NCBI GenBank assembly: GCA_037074615.1 | Contig: CM073518.1 | Span: forward strand, 5,456,001 to 5,520,000 | Origin: Leucaena leucocephala | Taxonomy: Eukaryota; Streptophyta; Magnoliopsida; Fabales; Fabaceae | Direction: 5' to 3' | Length of the DNA stretch: 64,000 nt | In this document: one piece after another, positions 35,687 to 47,836 of the stretch | Layout of the letters: every line of letters starts with the position of its first letter | Numbering within the stretch: position 1 is the stretch's first letter | Made by a program: the position numbers and the translations under genes | Notes under the pieces: generated by a model | The model's input: only the letters and a program-made list of their open reading frames with translations | Told to the model about the DNA's origin: nothing | Database searches by the model: none

Positions 35687-36079
35687 GGGCATATTTGGTA
35701 ATATAGAACTAAAAAAGTAGAAATAAAATTAAGTATTTTTTTGTTTGGTATAATAGAAACTACCTCTACTTTTACTTTTAATATTTTAAATAATTTTAGT
35801 TCCATAAAAAAATTTAGGAAATACGATGGAAAAAGTATAAATAAAATATTTTAGATTATTTTATCTCAAATTATAAAATTTTTAGACAACTTTAACCCTT
35901 CCCAAATTATAAAAAAAATATTTTAGACTATTTTATCCGAAATTATAAAAAAAATATATTAATTATATATTTATTTCTAACCTACCAAATAAATTTTTAA
36001 AACTTATTTTTAGTATAATTCTACTTCTACTTCTATTTTCACTTTTATAAAAAATTCTTTTATCATACCAAATCGTGCC
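35687..36079. mobile_element. Probable MITE within the CYP82 3' flank
   Basis: Ends GGGCATATTTGGTAATA and TACCAAATCGTGCC form imperfect inverted repeats around an AT-rich 393-bp interior. The related flank at 18550-18600 lacks this block between the same outer blocks (TTTATTTTAACAAT and AAGTAAGAGC), supporting insertion. I see no clear target duplication. Confidence 0.5.
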
Positions 36080-37951
36080 GATAGTATGATAGCAGGTAAG
36101 AGCAGGATTAAGTCATAGTTTTCGTTGATATTATCAATGATTAGTTATTAATTATCAATGCTTAACAGCGCTTTAAAAAGTAAGATAAATGTATGGAGAC
36201 TGTCTTCGTTATGTTTTGATATTAGTGAAAACTACAATTAGAATAAATGCATAAAACATTAATCATATTCGTCATGACAAGTGACGACAAATAGATCTCT
36301 GCACATGAATATAAACATGCCTAAAATGGAAGAAAACCCTCGGGGGCGGCTTCCTCTATTTTAATCAAACCCAGGCCCGTTCTGGGCTGAAATCGATGAA
36401 TTGTTACTGTTACTAGTCCAAAGTCAACCAAAAAAAGTCAAAAGCCTAAGACAAATAAAGACTACATCAATGGAGATTGCAATCCCAGCATCCCTTGTTT
36501 AGCAATGCATCTGCAAGACAGGTGCTTTCTCTTGGTCTGAATTGCAATGTAATCTTCCAATTAAAAGATAAAAATCTCTTGATTTCCAATAAAGTAATAG
36601 AGAAAGTATCCAGCAGCATCGGATAAAGACTCAACCAGATTTTTGTTGTCTGATACTTTAATTTCTATAAAATAATAAAAATATTCCTTGTTCGTGACAT
36701 ATCGATGAAATTGGAAATAATAACCAAAAGATATTGTGGATAAAATAAGGGCAACTTATCTCTTTCATACTATGCTTAACCCCTTGTTTGATTGAAGGAT
36801 AATGGAGGGAAGAAGATATTTCAAATAATGAATTCTTTTTTTTATAAAAAAATTCAGATAAATAGAATTATAAAATTTTAATAAAGAGAATATATATGTG
36901 AGATGAAATAATAAGAAATATTGATTTTCTTTTTTGCCAACAAGAAAGATTGATTTAAAAAAATTATTTGTATACGAATACACACTATATATAAGATTTT
37001 TTTAAATCAAAATATTATCTGTACGTTCAACAATATATTAATTTTATATCTTAAATACACAAAAATTCTATAAACTTTGAGTTAATTACACATAACCTGG
37101 TAAATTTTTAAAAATTTAAATTAAAAATATTAATATTTTATATTTTAACTATTAAATTTATACCGTTGATATTAAAGGTAATAATTTTTATCATGTCATA
37201 TCATTTATAAAATAATACCTGGCAATTTATATATAATTTTAAGAATTTATATTTTTTTATTTAAATAATATAATATCAAATAAATATTTTAAATATTTTT
37301 TAAGTATTTAAAAATATTTTAAATTACATGTTAAGTGTTAAATATTATTTAAATATTTTATATTTTTAAATAATTTTATTTTAAGTATTTAAAAAATTTT
37401 AAATTATATATCAAGTGTCAGGGTCTTTAATTTAAAGTTTTAAAGGTTAAGAATATTATATGTAACTAAACTAAAGTTAATGAATTTTTGTATATTTTAG
37501 CTTAATTTTACATAACTAAGTATTTTCATATTTTTATTTATTTGTATGAGAATGATATTTTAATTTGTAATAAAAATGGAATAAAATTTTATGACATAAA
37601 ATATAATGTAAATAATATACATAGCAAAAATTAAATTTAAGTAAATATACCTAAAATATAATGTAAATAATATACATAGCAAAAATTAAATTTAAGTAAA
37701 TATACAATCATTCGTATTTTAAAATAAAAAGTTTAGGGCAACTATTTATTAAAAAAACTAAAGGAATATACTTGAAGCATTACGACGGAGAAAGGGTGAG
37801 ATTTGACGGTGCCAATTCATTATTCCCCCAACAAAGGGATATGAATCTCTGAGGATCCGATCTATCATATATAAATAATAAATTAAGCATTACAATAATC
37901 TTGTTTGTTTGTATGTCCAGGTGCCTCAACGATGAGGTAATTCATTTTAGT

Positions 37952-37985
<34 letters not shown>

Positions 37986-38164
37986 TATTTTTATATAAAA
38001 GCTTAATGGTGGGATAAGCACTCGTGATATATTTTTTAATATATTTGTTCGATCATGTGGGGCCAAGAAAGCTTTCTTCGCTAGGCTTGGCACTCATTTT
38101 AAGTGGTCTCCGCTCCTTTGCAAAGAACCGTAACCACTAAGCAGCACCACCAGATACAGTGGCC
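36080..38164. other. Long AT-rich spacer upstream of unit D
   Basis: It starts with the remaining P450 flank homology (to about 36400). 36750-37750 is AT-rich with only chance open frames. A 54-bp unit (TAAAATATAATGTAAATAAT, then ATACATAGCAAAAATTAAAT) is tandemly duplicated at about 37599-37705. A (GT)15 microsatellite lies at 37954-37983. The last 80 bases match the unit C promoter. Confidence 0.55.
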
Positions 38165-40520
38165 ATGGACCTCAGAGTCATAATCTCCACCCAATCAACC
38201 ATTCCGTTTACCATCCTTGGTTCCTTTCTCTTTCTCTATGCTATCTTCTCCATATCAAGAAGTCGCAGAAACAAAACTACACCCAGAAAGCCACCTCCGG
38301 AAGCAGGCGGTGCATGGCCTGTGATTGGCCACCTCCCCCTCTTAGGCGGGCCAGAGCCACCGCATATAACCTTAGCCAAGATGGCCGACGAATACGGACC
38401 AATCTTCTCCATAAGACTTGGGGTTCACGCAACCTTGATCGTGAGCAGCTGGGAGATTGCTAAGGAATGCTTCACCGTTAACGACCGAACCTTCGCCGGC
38501 CGTCCCAAAATCTTAGCCTTCGAAATCATGGGCTACAACTTCGGCATGTTCGGCACCAGTCCCTACGGACCCTACTGGCGTCACATTCGCAAGATCGCCA
38601 CTCTCGAAGTCCTCTCCAACCATCGCCTTGAGATGCTCAAACATGTGCGAGAGTCCGAGGTTAAGTCCACCATGAAAGATACCTATAACCGTTGGTTGGA
38701 ATTGAACAATAATGATGGTGGTGGGAACTCGCAATCAGAGCCTCTTTCGTGCGAGTTGAAGAAATGGTTTGGAGACATATCATTCAGTGTCGTGCTTCGA
38801 ATGGTCGCAGGGAAACGCTTAGAGGAGACCGAAGAGAACAGAACGGCACTGAAAGCACTGAGGGGGTTCTTCAAACTGACCGGAGAATTCGTGATATCAG
38901 ATGCGGTGCCGTATTTGAGGTGGCTGGATTTGGGTGGCAAAGAGAAGGCCATGAAGAAGACAGCGAAAGAGTTGGACCAATTTATTCAGTTTTGGGTGGA
39001 TGAACACAGACGCAACAGGGACGACGGTTCAGGGCAAGGCAAGGCAAAGCACGGAGACTTCATGGACGTGCTTATTTCCATCGTCGATGAAGCTGAAATG
39101 ATTGACGGTCACGATGCAAATACTATCATTAAAGCTACAAGCCTGGTCAGTCCTTCACTCACACATTATATTCTCTAATCCTTTTTTTTATTTATATTTG
39201 ATTTTTAATTTGTTAATTCTAATTTCTATTGTTTTTTCTACTAGTTAATAATACTATTTACTTTAGCCACCTCATCAAGGTTCTCTCTAGATGCGTGCAT
39301 ATGATCTGTCTATATGCAAACTTCCAGCAGGGGTGCAGACAAAAAAAAAAGAGAGAAAAGAAACAGCTAGGATATAAAATGAATTGGGTTGATGAAGTCA
39401 TGATTTAAGTATGAGGAGAGCCAAGATTGAAAGACACGAATACAAAAAATTATATAAATTTTTAGGGGTCGACTTAATAATACCTATATATATATAAGGG
39501 GTCGTTTTAATAATACACATATATATAAGGGGGGGGGGGAAATTTAAAAATCGGGGGCATGGCCCTGCCAGTCTCCCCATCTCTCTCCCTTGATTTTGAT
39601 AATGAGAAAGAAGACACACCCACTCACACAGACCACATATACACTCTGGGATTTGATCCCATAACTTCTCTCATTTAGAGAAGGTGTGGGTTGCCATTAT
39701 TTGAACCAAAGACTTTTCTGGCAATCCAAAATACTTGATATATATTGTCAAATACCAGCGTTCATATTTGAATTGCGAATGTTTAAGGGGTAGCTCCCAA
39801 CATGGGAAGTAGTTATGTGAAGTTTATCTGTTCATGATGCCTGGTTTTCCCTGAGGCCAATCTTGCAAAATTGAAAGTTGAATGGGAAACTTGCAGGCCC
39901 TGATTCTAGGCGGGACAGACACAACGACCGTGACACTAACTTGGGCTGTATCTTTACTTGTGAACAATCCTGAAATCCTGAAGAAAGCAGTGCATGAATT
40001 AGACTGTCGGGTTGGGAGAGAAAGGTTAGTAGTTGAATCAGACTTGAAGAACTTGCCATATCTGCAATCAATCCTCAAGGAAACCATGCGTCTGTACCCA
40101 GCTGCACCGCTGAGTGTGGTGCACGAGTCTGTGGAAGATTGCACCGTGGCTGGCTACCACGTACCCTCTGGCACTCGTCTCTTGACCAACCTTTCAAAAC
40201 TCCATCGAGACCCACAGGTATATGAAGATCCATTGGAGTTTCGGCCAGAGAGATTTCTCACTGCCCACAAGGATTGGGACTTAAGAGGACAGCATTTTGA
40301 ATTCATTCCCTTTGGAGCAGGCAGAAGAATTTGCCCTGGAATCTCATTTGCACTCCTAATGATGCAACTCACACTTGCGAATCTGTTGCATGGCTTTGAT
40401 ATTGCAACTCCTGAAAACCAACCAGTGGACATGCGAGAACAAGTTGGGCAGACCAACATGAAAGCCTCACCACTCAACGTGCTTCTTACCCCACGTCTTC
40501 CTCATCATCTCTATGGATAA
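38165..40520 (+). CDS. CYP82-family cytochrome P450 (unit D), intact
   Basis: The exons are 38165-39145 and 39897-40520 with a 751-bp intron, giving 534 residues. An ER anchor lies at about residues 9-29, followed by SISRSRRN (positive stop-transfer) and hinge PPPEAGGAWPVIGH. The I-helix is GGTDTT (332-337), ExxR is ETMR (389-392), PERF is present, and the heme loop is FGAGRRICPG with Cys473. All canonical residues are present, so an active ER monooxygenase using P450 reductase is expected. CYP82 relatives hydroxylate coumarins, flavones or terpenoids; the substrate here is not predictable. ATG 38165 was chosen because the start context GCCATGGACC and product MDL match units A and C. It is the intact sister of pseudogene C, with a shared promoter and end PHHLYG. 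Confidence 0.93.
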
Positions 40521-41127
40521 AAGCAGGCAAACAGTAAGGCAAAGGATCAAGCTATAAGAACACCTGCATATTGGTATATTTTGAGATATATAATATTACT
40601 AAATAAACACATATCTTGTATCTTAAAGCTAATTTTATGACTTTTTATTTCTTTCGTATGATAATGTCATATGTACGAATGATTTGATTATTTGACATTT
40701 TCATCGTAAATAAAAAATACAAGCTAATTACGTATTTACCATGGATAAATGCCCATTTGTCTACGCTCTTAATTCCCATCTCTATATAGGTGGAGTAACT
40801 TTTAATTTATATGTGTTATTAAGATAAACAATTATCTACTATAATTTAATAGGGTGTGCTTTTCAATTCGAACGCATTCAAATTTAGCGGTGGCCCTATT
40901 TAAAAAAGTCGAATATGTATCATTAATTTAATTATGTACTTAAAACGAGTTAAGAACAAACATTCAAAATGCTTACGATATTAGATATACATGAAGACAA
41001 AGGGTTGCCAAGAAAGTCTGAGGGATGAGGGCCTGGGAGAGGACACGTGCATGCGGATGAATTACGAATCTGACGTGGCATGCACCGAAAGGCGAAATGG
41101 CTGAAAATTGCTCATTCTGATAACTAA
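40521..41127. other. Spacer, nothing recognised
   Basis: This is the 3' flank of unit D and AT-rich DNA. Confidence 0.5.
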
Positions 41128-41654
41128 GGGCATGTTTGATAAGATTTTAAAAAAATGTTTATGAAAAAAAAGGTTTATGGATAGCTTATGAAAAAGAGTT
41201 TTTAGAGAATAATTTATAGAAAAAAAATGATTTTGAATAAGTAAGTGTTTGGATAGTTATTTTCAGAATGACTTTTTATATTGTTAAATTACTAAAAAGG
41301 ATATGATTTGATTAAAAGTAAGAGAGAGGAGAAAGGTAGAGAAAAGATAAGCGAGAGGAGAGAGGGTAGATGAGAGAGGAGAGAAGAGAGAGGAGAGAGG
41401 AGAGGGGTAGAGATGAGAGAGGAGAGAGGGTATAAGAAAAAGTAGGGGTAAGATAGTAATTGGATAGTTCATAAGTTCTTTTACTATTCAAAAAGCTAGT
41501 TTTAATAGTTTATTCAAAATTATGGTTTTAAACTATGGTTTTGTCCAAAAATACTTATGAAAAAATATGACTTTTTATTTTAAATTTTTCCCAAACTAAG
41601 ATTTTATCTAAAAGAATTTTTAAAACTATAGTTTGGATAAACTCAAACAGGTCC
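41128..41654 (+). mobile_element. MITE of the TGTTTGGATAAG family with TAA duplication
   Basis: It begins GGGCATGTTTGATAAGATTT and ends AAACTCAAACAGGTCC. It is flanked by TAA at 41125-41127 and 41655-41657. The GA-rich interior (about 41320-41430) is followed by AGTAATTGGATAGTTCATAA. It is 527 bp and lacks a transposase. Confidence 0.75.
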
Positions 41655-42879
41655 TAAGGTATCGTTAGCGGCTAAGCAAACGCGCGCCACCTCTAAATTG
41701 TCGTAATCAACAAATTCCAAGTTGAACCGTGGAGAAAGCACTGATTTTTAATTTTATAGCGTATGAATGATAATAATCATGTTATTAGAAGAAAGATTTC
41801 AGGACAAATGCCCATTTGTCCCCACTGTTTCCCATCAATAGTGGTAATTTTTAATTGATATATATCATTGATTATAATTTAATAACGCGTACTTTTTAAT
41901 AATCCTAATATATTAAAAAAAATTATCTATATATACCATTAGTTATCTACGAAAAAATTTACGTTGTTAACAAAAAAAGTCATATATTAATTTATTTATA
42001 TGCTGTAATGATGATGTAATACGATTTATGAAGAAACATTCAAAATGCTTACGATATAGACCTAGAAATACATGAAGCAAGAGAATCAGAGGGATGAACT
42101 GCTTATGAACCTAACGTGGTTTGCCCCGAAATGGTTTAATATGAGGGTGCAGCATCCTAATTAAGTACGAGGTCATTTTCTAACTTAATTAGCTTGTCGC
42201 AATTTTAAATTTACAAGAGGAAAACGCATTTATTTTGAATTTAATTTTATAGAAGTTTGAATGATGATAATCATCACATGATTAAAAGAAACATTCAGGA
42301 GTAGTTTCTTAGACTAATTACACCCCAAGGCACACACGTGCCATGCATGAAGAATCCCTCGCTATTATAGAAAAGTATGAGTACTTTTTAATATAATGTC
42401 GATAAATTTTGATCCGTTTGAATCAATTTAAGAACAGACCTAAGTCATTGGCATATATAGTTGCAGTGAAAACTCATTTAATATAATGACTATTAGGGAT
42501 GATGTAGTGCTACCGCAACTTCTGGGCATCATAATTATATAGTACTACCAGTTTTTTCCAGCTGACTTTCTCGCTCGCTTGGTCTTCGTACTGGGATTCC
42601 CTTCAGACGAGCTTTCTCTTGCATTATTCTGAATAAGGATATTTTAGCAACATGAACGTTTACTTAGTTGCTAGTTTAATTTTCACACTGTGGGACCTCG
42701 TTTAATTCTCCATAATGTTTTTAAGATCCCCCCATCTAGAGTGGGACCTACTTGGTGACCTTGAGAAAATTTGTGCCCCTCACGGCATTTGCTATATTTT
42801 TTGTCTTACTGACAAAAATGATCGATCGTCCTGGTACTGTATCGAGACACTTTAGTTATATTTTTGAAATATTAAGTGC
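41655..42879. other. Spacer, nothing recognised
   Basis: AT-rich sequence with two related short blocks (AACATTCAAAATGCTTACGA at about 40958-40980 and 42030-42052). This suggests an old local duplication. No gene. Confidence 0.45.
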
Positions 42880-43410
42880 GTAGTTGGATAAGATTTAAAA
42901 AAAATTATGAAAAAAATAAATTTTTGGACAGCTTATGAAAAATAGCTCTTAGAGAAGAGTTTATAAAAAAAAAATAGTTCTGGATAAATGAGTATTTAGA
43001 TAGTTATTGCTAAAAGGAGTTTTGTAATTAAAAAATTATTAAAAAATGTATGTATGAGAGATGAAAGAGGAGAGAGAATAAAAAAGATAGAGGAGAGAGG
43101 AAAGAAGGTAAAGAAGATAGAAGAGAGATAAGAGATAGTGAAAAAGATATATGAGAGAGGAAAGAGGTTGGAAAAGATAGAGGAGAGAGGAGAAATAATA
43201 GAAAAGATAGAGGAAAGAGGAGAAAAGATGTAAGTAAAAATAAAGGTAAAATAATAATTGAGTAGTTTATAAGTTCTTTTATTATTTTAAAAGTTACTAT
43301 AATTAATTTATCTGAAACTATAATTTTAAATTATTATTTAGTTTAAACTAAAATTTAAACAAATATAATTATTTATTTTAAAAAAAAATTAAATCGAATT
43401 TTGAGGCAGA
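42880..43410 (+). mobile_element. MITE of the TGTTTGGATAAG family, degraded
   Basis: GTAGTTGGATAAGATTT starts a copy with the family interior: long GA-rich tract (about 43055-43225), then GGTAAAATAATAATTGAGTA and TTTATAAGTTC. The right end is unclear. Confidence 0.5.
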
Positions 43411-43837
43411 AGCCAATTTAAATTCAATGACGAAACTAGAGATGGCGGTGGAGGTGGGGGCCACCCAATTCCTGTCTGCCCATGAAAACAGCACCATGTG
43501 GGCAGCTGAAGATTGCACCGCAAAATATCCCAGCGTTTAAACTCCGTAGAGTCCAATCACAGCATAAAAGGAGTAGCTAAGATTTTTTTTTTTAATTATA
43601 TGATTGGATATGTGATCCTGAAACCACCAAATGTCTTTGATTTTTTATGCTAAAAGCCACACCACATATAACAAGCCATTTGGCAAGTAATACAATTACC
43701 CAATCAACTCGGGTTAAGTTAACAAACTACGGTTGGCGAATTCCAGTTTGAAGTCTCCACCAATTAGTAAAATTAGCATAATTTCCAAGATTCCCCCCAT
43801 ACACAGCACCAGAAACCACTTTACCACGGCCAAGGAC

Positions 43838-45705
43838 ATGATAATCCGATCAAGCGTACCGTTAGGCGTCATAGGACTACTGTTGCTCTTTCTCTACCTT
43901 TTCTCAAGAAGCCATCGTAGAAAAAAAACTACGACAAGAGAAGCAGCACCGGTAGCTGGCGGCGCGTGGCCTGTGATCGGGCACCTCCACCTCTTGGGTG
44001 GGCCAGAGCCACCGCACATAACCTTAAGCAAGATGGCCGACAAATACGGACCAATGTTCTCCCTAAGGCTCGGGGTTCACCCAACTTTGATTGTGAGCAG
44101 TTGGGAGATTGCCAAGGAATGCTTCACCGTGAACGACAGAGCTTTTGCTAGCCGTCCCAAATTCGTAGCCGGCGAAGTTATGGGCTACAACTACAGCCTG
44201 CTCGGAGCCACTCCCTACGGATCCTACTGGCGTCACGTGCGCAAGATCGCCACGTTGGAGGTCCTATCCAACCATCGCCTAGAGATGCTCAAATATGTAC
44301 GAGAGCACGAGGTTAAGTCCGCCATGAAGGATACCTACGATCGTTGGTTAGAGTTGAACAACAGTAGTGGTCAGAATGTAGAAGCAGTGCCTCTGTCGTG
44401 TAAGATGGAGAAATGGTTTGGAGACATAACCTTGAACGTTGTGTATAGGATGGTGGTAGGAAAACGTTTTGCTGAGACGGAAGGGAACGAAAGGATTCGG
44501 AAAACACTGAGGGATTTGTTCGACCTAAGTGGAGCATTCTTGATATCAGACGCATTGCCGTATTTGAGGTGGCTGGATTTGGGTGGCCAAGAGAAGGCCA
44601 TGAAGAAGACAGCCAAAGAGTTGGACCAGTTTGTTCAGTTTTGGGTGGATGAACACAGACGCAACAGGGACGTTGGTTCAGGCAAGTCTAAGCACGGCGA
44701 CTTCATGGACGTGCTTATTTCCAACGCTGATGAAGCTGAAATGATTGATGGCTACGATGCTAACACGATGATTAAAGCTACATGCCTGGTCAGTCCTTCA
44801 CACATATATTATCTCTAATACCTTTTCATTTATATCCAATTTTTAACTTTCTAGAATATTCATGATATTCTTATATATGTTATAAGCGAGAATTCATGAT
44901 TAACATTTAGAATTATATGTCCCTTTCGTTAAAAGAAGTTATTTTCCTTATCTCATTAATGCCACGTTTAGATTAATGCTGTAGTTGTGCGTCAGCTGGT
45001 CTATCTAGTATACATAAGCAACATAGATGGCATCTTGAAGGATAATTTTGCAAAGTTGAATGGTAAATTTGCACTTTGCAGGTCCTAATTTTAGCGGCAA
45101 CAGACACAACAACGGGGACACTAACTTGGGCTCTGTCTTTGCTAATGAACAACCGTGAAATCCTGCAGAAAGCAGTAGATGAAGTGGACGAACAAATTGG
45201 GGGAGAAAGGTTGGCATTAGAATCAGACTTAAAGAAACTTCCTTACCTGCAAGCCATCATCAAGGAAACGTTGCGCCTGTACCCAGCCGCACCACTGAAT
45301 ATGCTGCACAAGTCTATGGAAGACTGCACCGTGGCTGGGTACCACGTACCGTCCGGCACGCACCTCTTGACGAACCTCTCAAAAATCCATCGAGACCCAC
45401 TGGTATACGAAGATGCGTTGGAGTTTAGGCCAGAGAGATTCCTCAATACTCACAAAGGTGTGGACTTGAGAGGCCAAAACTTTGAACTGATTCCTTTCGG
45501 TGCGGGCAGAAGAATGTGCCCCGGAGTCTCATTTGCTCTTTTAATGATGCAACTTACACTCGCCAATTTGCTGCTTGGCTTCGATATTTCAACTGCTGAT
45601 AACAAACCAGTGGATATGCGAGAACAGGTTGGCCTCACCAGCATCAAAGCCTCACCTCTTCAAGTCCTCCTTACGCCACGTCTCTCCCCTCATCTTTACG
45701 CATAA
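43838..45705 (+). CDS. CYP82-family cytochrome P450 (unit E), intact
   Basis: The exons are 43838-44788 and 45082-45705 with a 293-bp intron, giving 524 residues. An N-terminal anchor (residues about 4-24, SVPLGVIGLLLLFLYLF) is followed by a basic stretch RSHRRKK and hinge GGAWPVIGHLHLLGG. The I-helix is AATDTT, ExxR is ETLR (379-382), PERF is present, and the heme loop is FGAGRRMCPG with Cys463. All key residues are present. It belongs with units A, B and F (SGAFLISDALPYLRW, NADEAEMIDG, end SPHLYA), not with C and D. The frame is open upstream of 43838, but no earlier ATG exists in it. Confidence 0.92.
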
Positions 45706-46533
45706 CGGAGTAAAAGGGAGGGCAAAAAGGAGGGCAAAAAAGAGCCAGCCAGGATTTTAATTATGTATCTTTTCTAAATTTTGGATAAAGTTCTAATTTG
45801 TTTCCTGTTTTATATAAGTTAAGATCTAAAATACGCTTCATATTTTATATTATTTGGTCCAAGCCTTCTTATTTTATATCATTAAAAAATCATGTACTTG
45901 ATCATTTACTCGTACGCTTTATATACTACTTTTGGTTTAATCTAAGACTCTAAATTTAATTGACCTCTTGAACAATATTATATCATTATTTACATTATTG
46001 ATTTTATACAGGATTTAGATGTTAGAAACTTTGATCTTTAAAAAATTATATATTTAAATTATTATGTCAACCTTAATTAGTATGCATATATATAATATGT
46101 ATAGCCGATGAGTTAGAGGATGGGATACGTGAATTGTGAGGCAGTGGCGGCAGCAATGCATGGGTGAGAGAAATCCCTGATTGTTCTTACTTTAATCACA
46201 CATTATAATGACATATCTCCCTCATCTATGTGCTCCTCCCTCACGTTCCACCTTACATGATCCTTAAAATTAATTAAATAATGTTATAGAATGGGAAAAT
46301 TTATTAATAATCATATGATTTACCTTAATTAATATATGATTATTATAAAAAATTTATTAATAATCATATGATTTAAAGCTTTATTAAGGCTTATACACAC
46401 ACACACACTCCAATACAACTAGCTAGATCTAATTGATGTTCAAATGATTTAAAGCTTCTAGCTAGAGTTTCCAAAAGCACATTGAAACCAAAATATCGAG
46501 AAATAGCGCTGTTCAAATTTGGAGCCAAGGCCG
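45706..46533. other. Spacer, nothing recognised
   Basis: AT-rich DNA with a short duplicated block (TTTATTAATAATCATATGAT at about 46300 and 46353) and an ACAC run at 46393-46405. Confidence 0.45.
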
Positions 46534-47836
46534 ATGTCTTGCGACACAAGAAACCACATAACCAGGGCCATGACCTTGATAATCCGATCCAGCATACCGT
46601 TTAGCATCATTGGATTAATGTTGCTCTTTCTCTACCTTTTTCTCTCCATATCAAGAAGCCGCCGGAGAAATAAAACTACGGCTAGAGAAGCACCACCAGA
46701 AGCTGGTGGGACGTGGCATTTGATAGGGCACCTCCATCTCTTTGGTGAACCAGAGCCACCGCACACAACCTTAGGCAAGATGGCCGACAAATACGGACCC
46801 ATCTTCACCGTAAGGCTTGGGGTTCAACCAACCTTGATCGTAAGCATTTGGGAGATTGCTAAGGAATGCTTCACTGTGAACGACAGAGCCTTTGCTAGCC
46901 GTCCCAAACACGTAGCCTTCGAAGTCTTGAGCTACAACTCCAGTACGAAGGGATTCGAAAGGATGGTCGAAGAATGGTCGTAGGAAAACATTTTGATGAG
47001 ACTCAAGGGAACGAAAGGATTCGAAAAACACTGAGGGATTTGTTCGACCTAAGTGGAGCATTCTTGATATCAGATGCGTTGCCGTATTTAAGGTGGCTGG
47101 ATTTGGGTGGGCAAGAGAAGGCCATGAAGAAGACAGCAAAAGAGTTGGACCAATTTATTCAGTTTTGGTTGGATGAACATACATGCACGCAGCAACAGGA
47201 ACTCCGGTTCAGGGCAAGCCCGGCCTAAGCACGGCGACTTGATGGACTTGCTTCTCTCCAACATTGATGAAGCCGAAATGATTGATGGTCGATATGCTAA
47301 CACAATGATTAAAGCTACAAGCCTGGTATGTCTTCCATATGTGTGTGTGTTTTTTTTCTTCCCGTTTGCTTTGTCTGCATGACTGCATCATATTCTTGAT
47401 ATATTGTGTTATGAAATTTATTAGTAAAATATACAATTGGTGGACATCCCTTTCCTTGAGAAAAAATTATTATTTTCCTGATCCCATTAATGCATGCTGT
47501 GTATGATGCATGTGGACTATCTAGTACATATGAAGCAAGCCTAGATACAATTTTGAATGATAATTTTTCTAGATGCCTGGTTTTCGCTGGGGCTACAAAT
47601 TTGCAGGTCGTAATTTTAACGGCAACGGACACAATAACAGGGACACTAACTTGGGCTCTGTCTTTACTAATGAACAACCGTGAAGTTGTAAAGAAAGCAG
47701 TAGATGAAGTGGACACACAAATTGGGGGAGGAAGGTTGGCTTCAGAATCGAACTTAAAGAAGCTTCCTCACCTGCAAGCCATCCTCAAGGAAACGTGCGC
47801 CACTGAATATGGTCCACAAGTCTATGGAAGATCACC
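46534..47836 (+). pseudogene. CYP82 pseudogene (unit F), internal deletion and truncated 3' end
   Basis: Exon 1 starts well (MTLIIRSSIPF, GGTWHLIGHLHLFGEPEPPH, KECFTVNDRAFASRPKHVAF). After YNSS, about 90 codons covering the C-helix region are missing. They are replaced by a short filler that repeats nearby bases (GGATTCGAAAGGATGGTCG). The frame resumes shifted at VVGKHFDETQGNERIR, shifts again near 47195, and reaches KATSL with a donor at 47326. Exon 2 (47607) reads VVILTATDTITGTLTW. It loses the RLYPAA segment after KET and stops matching after the codons for SMEDHRV (about 47836). No PERF or heme loop remains. It is closest to unit E. Confidence 0.93.
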
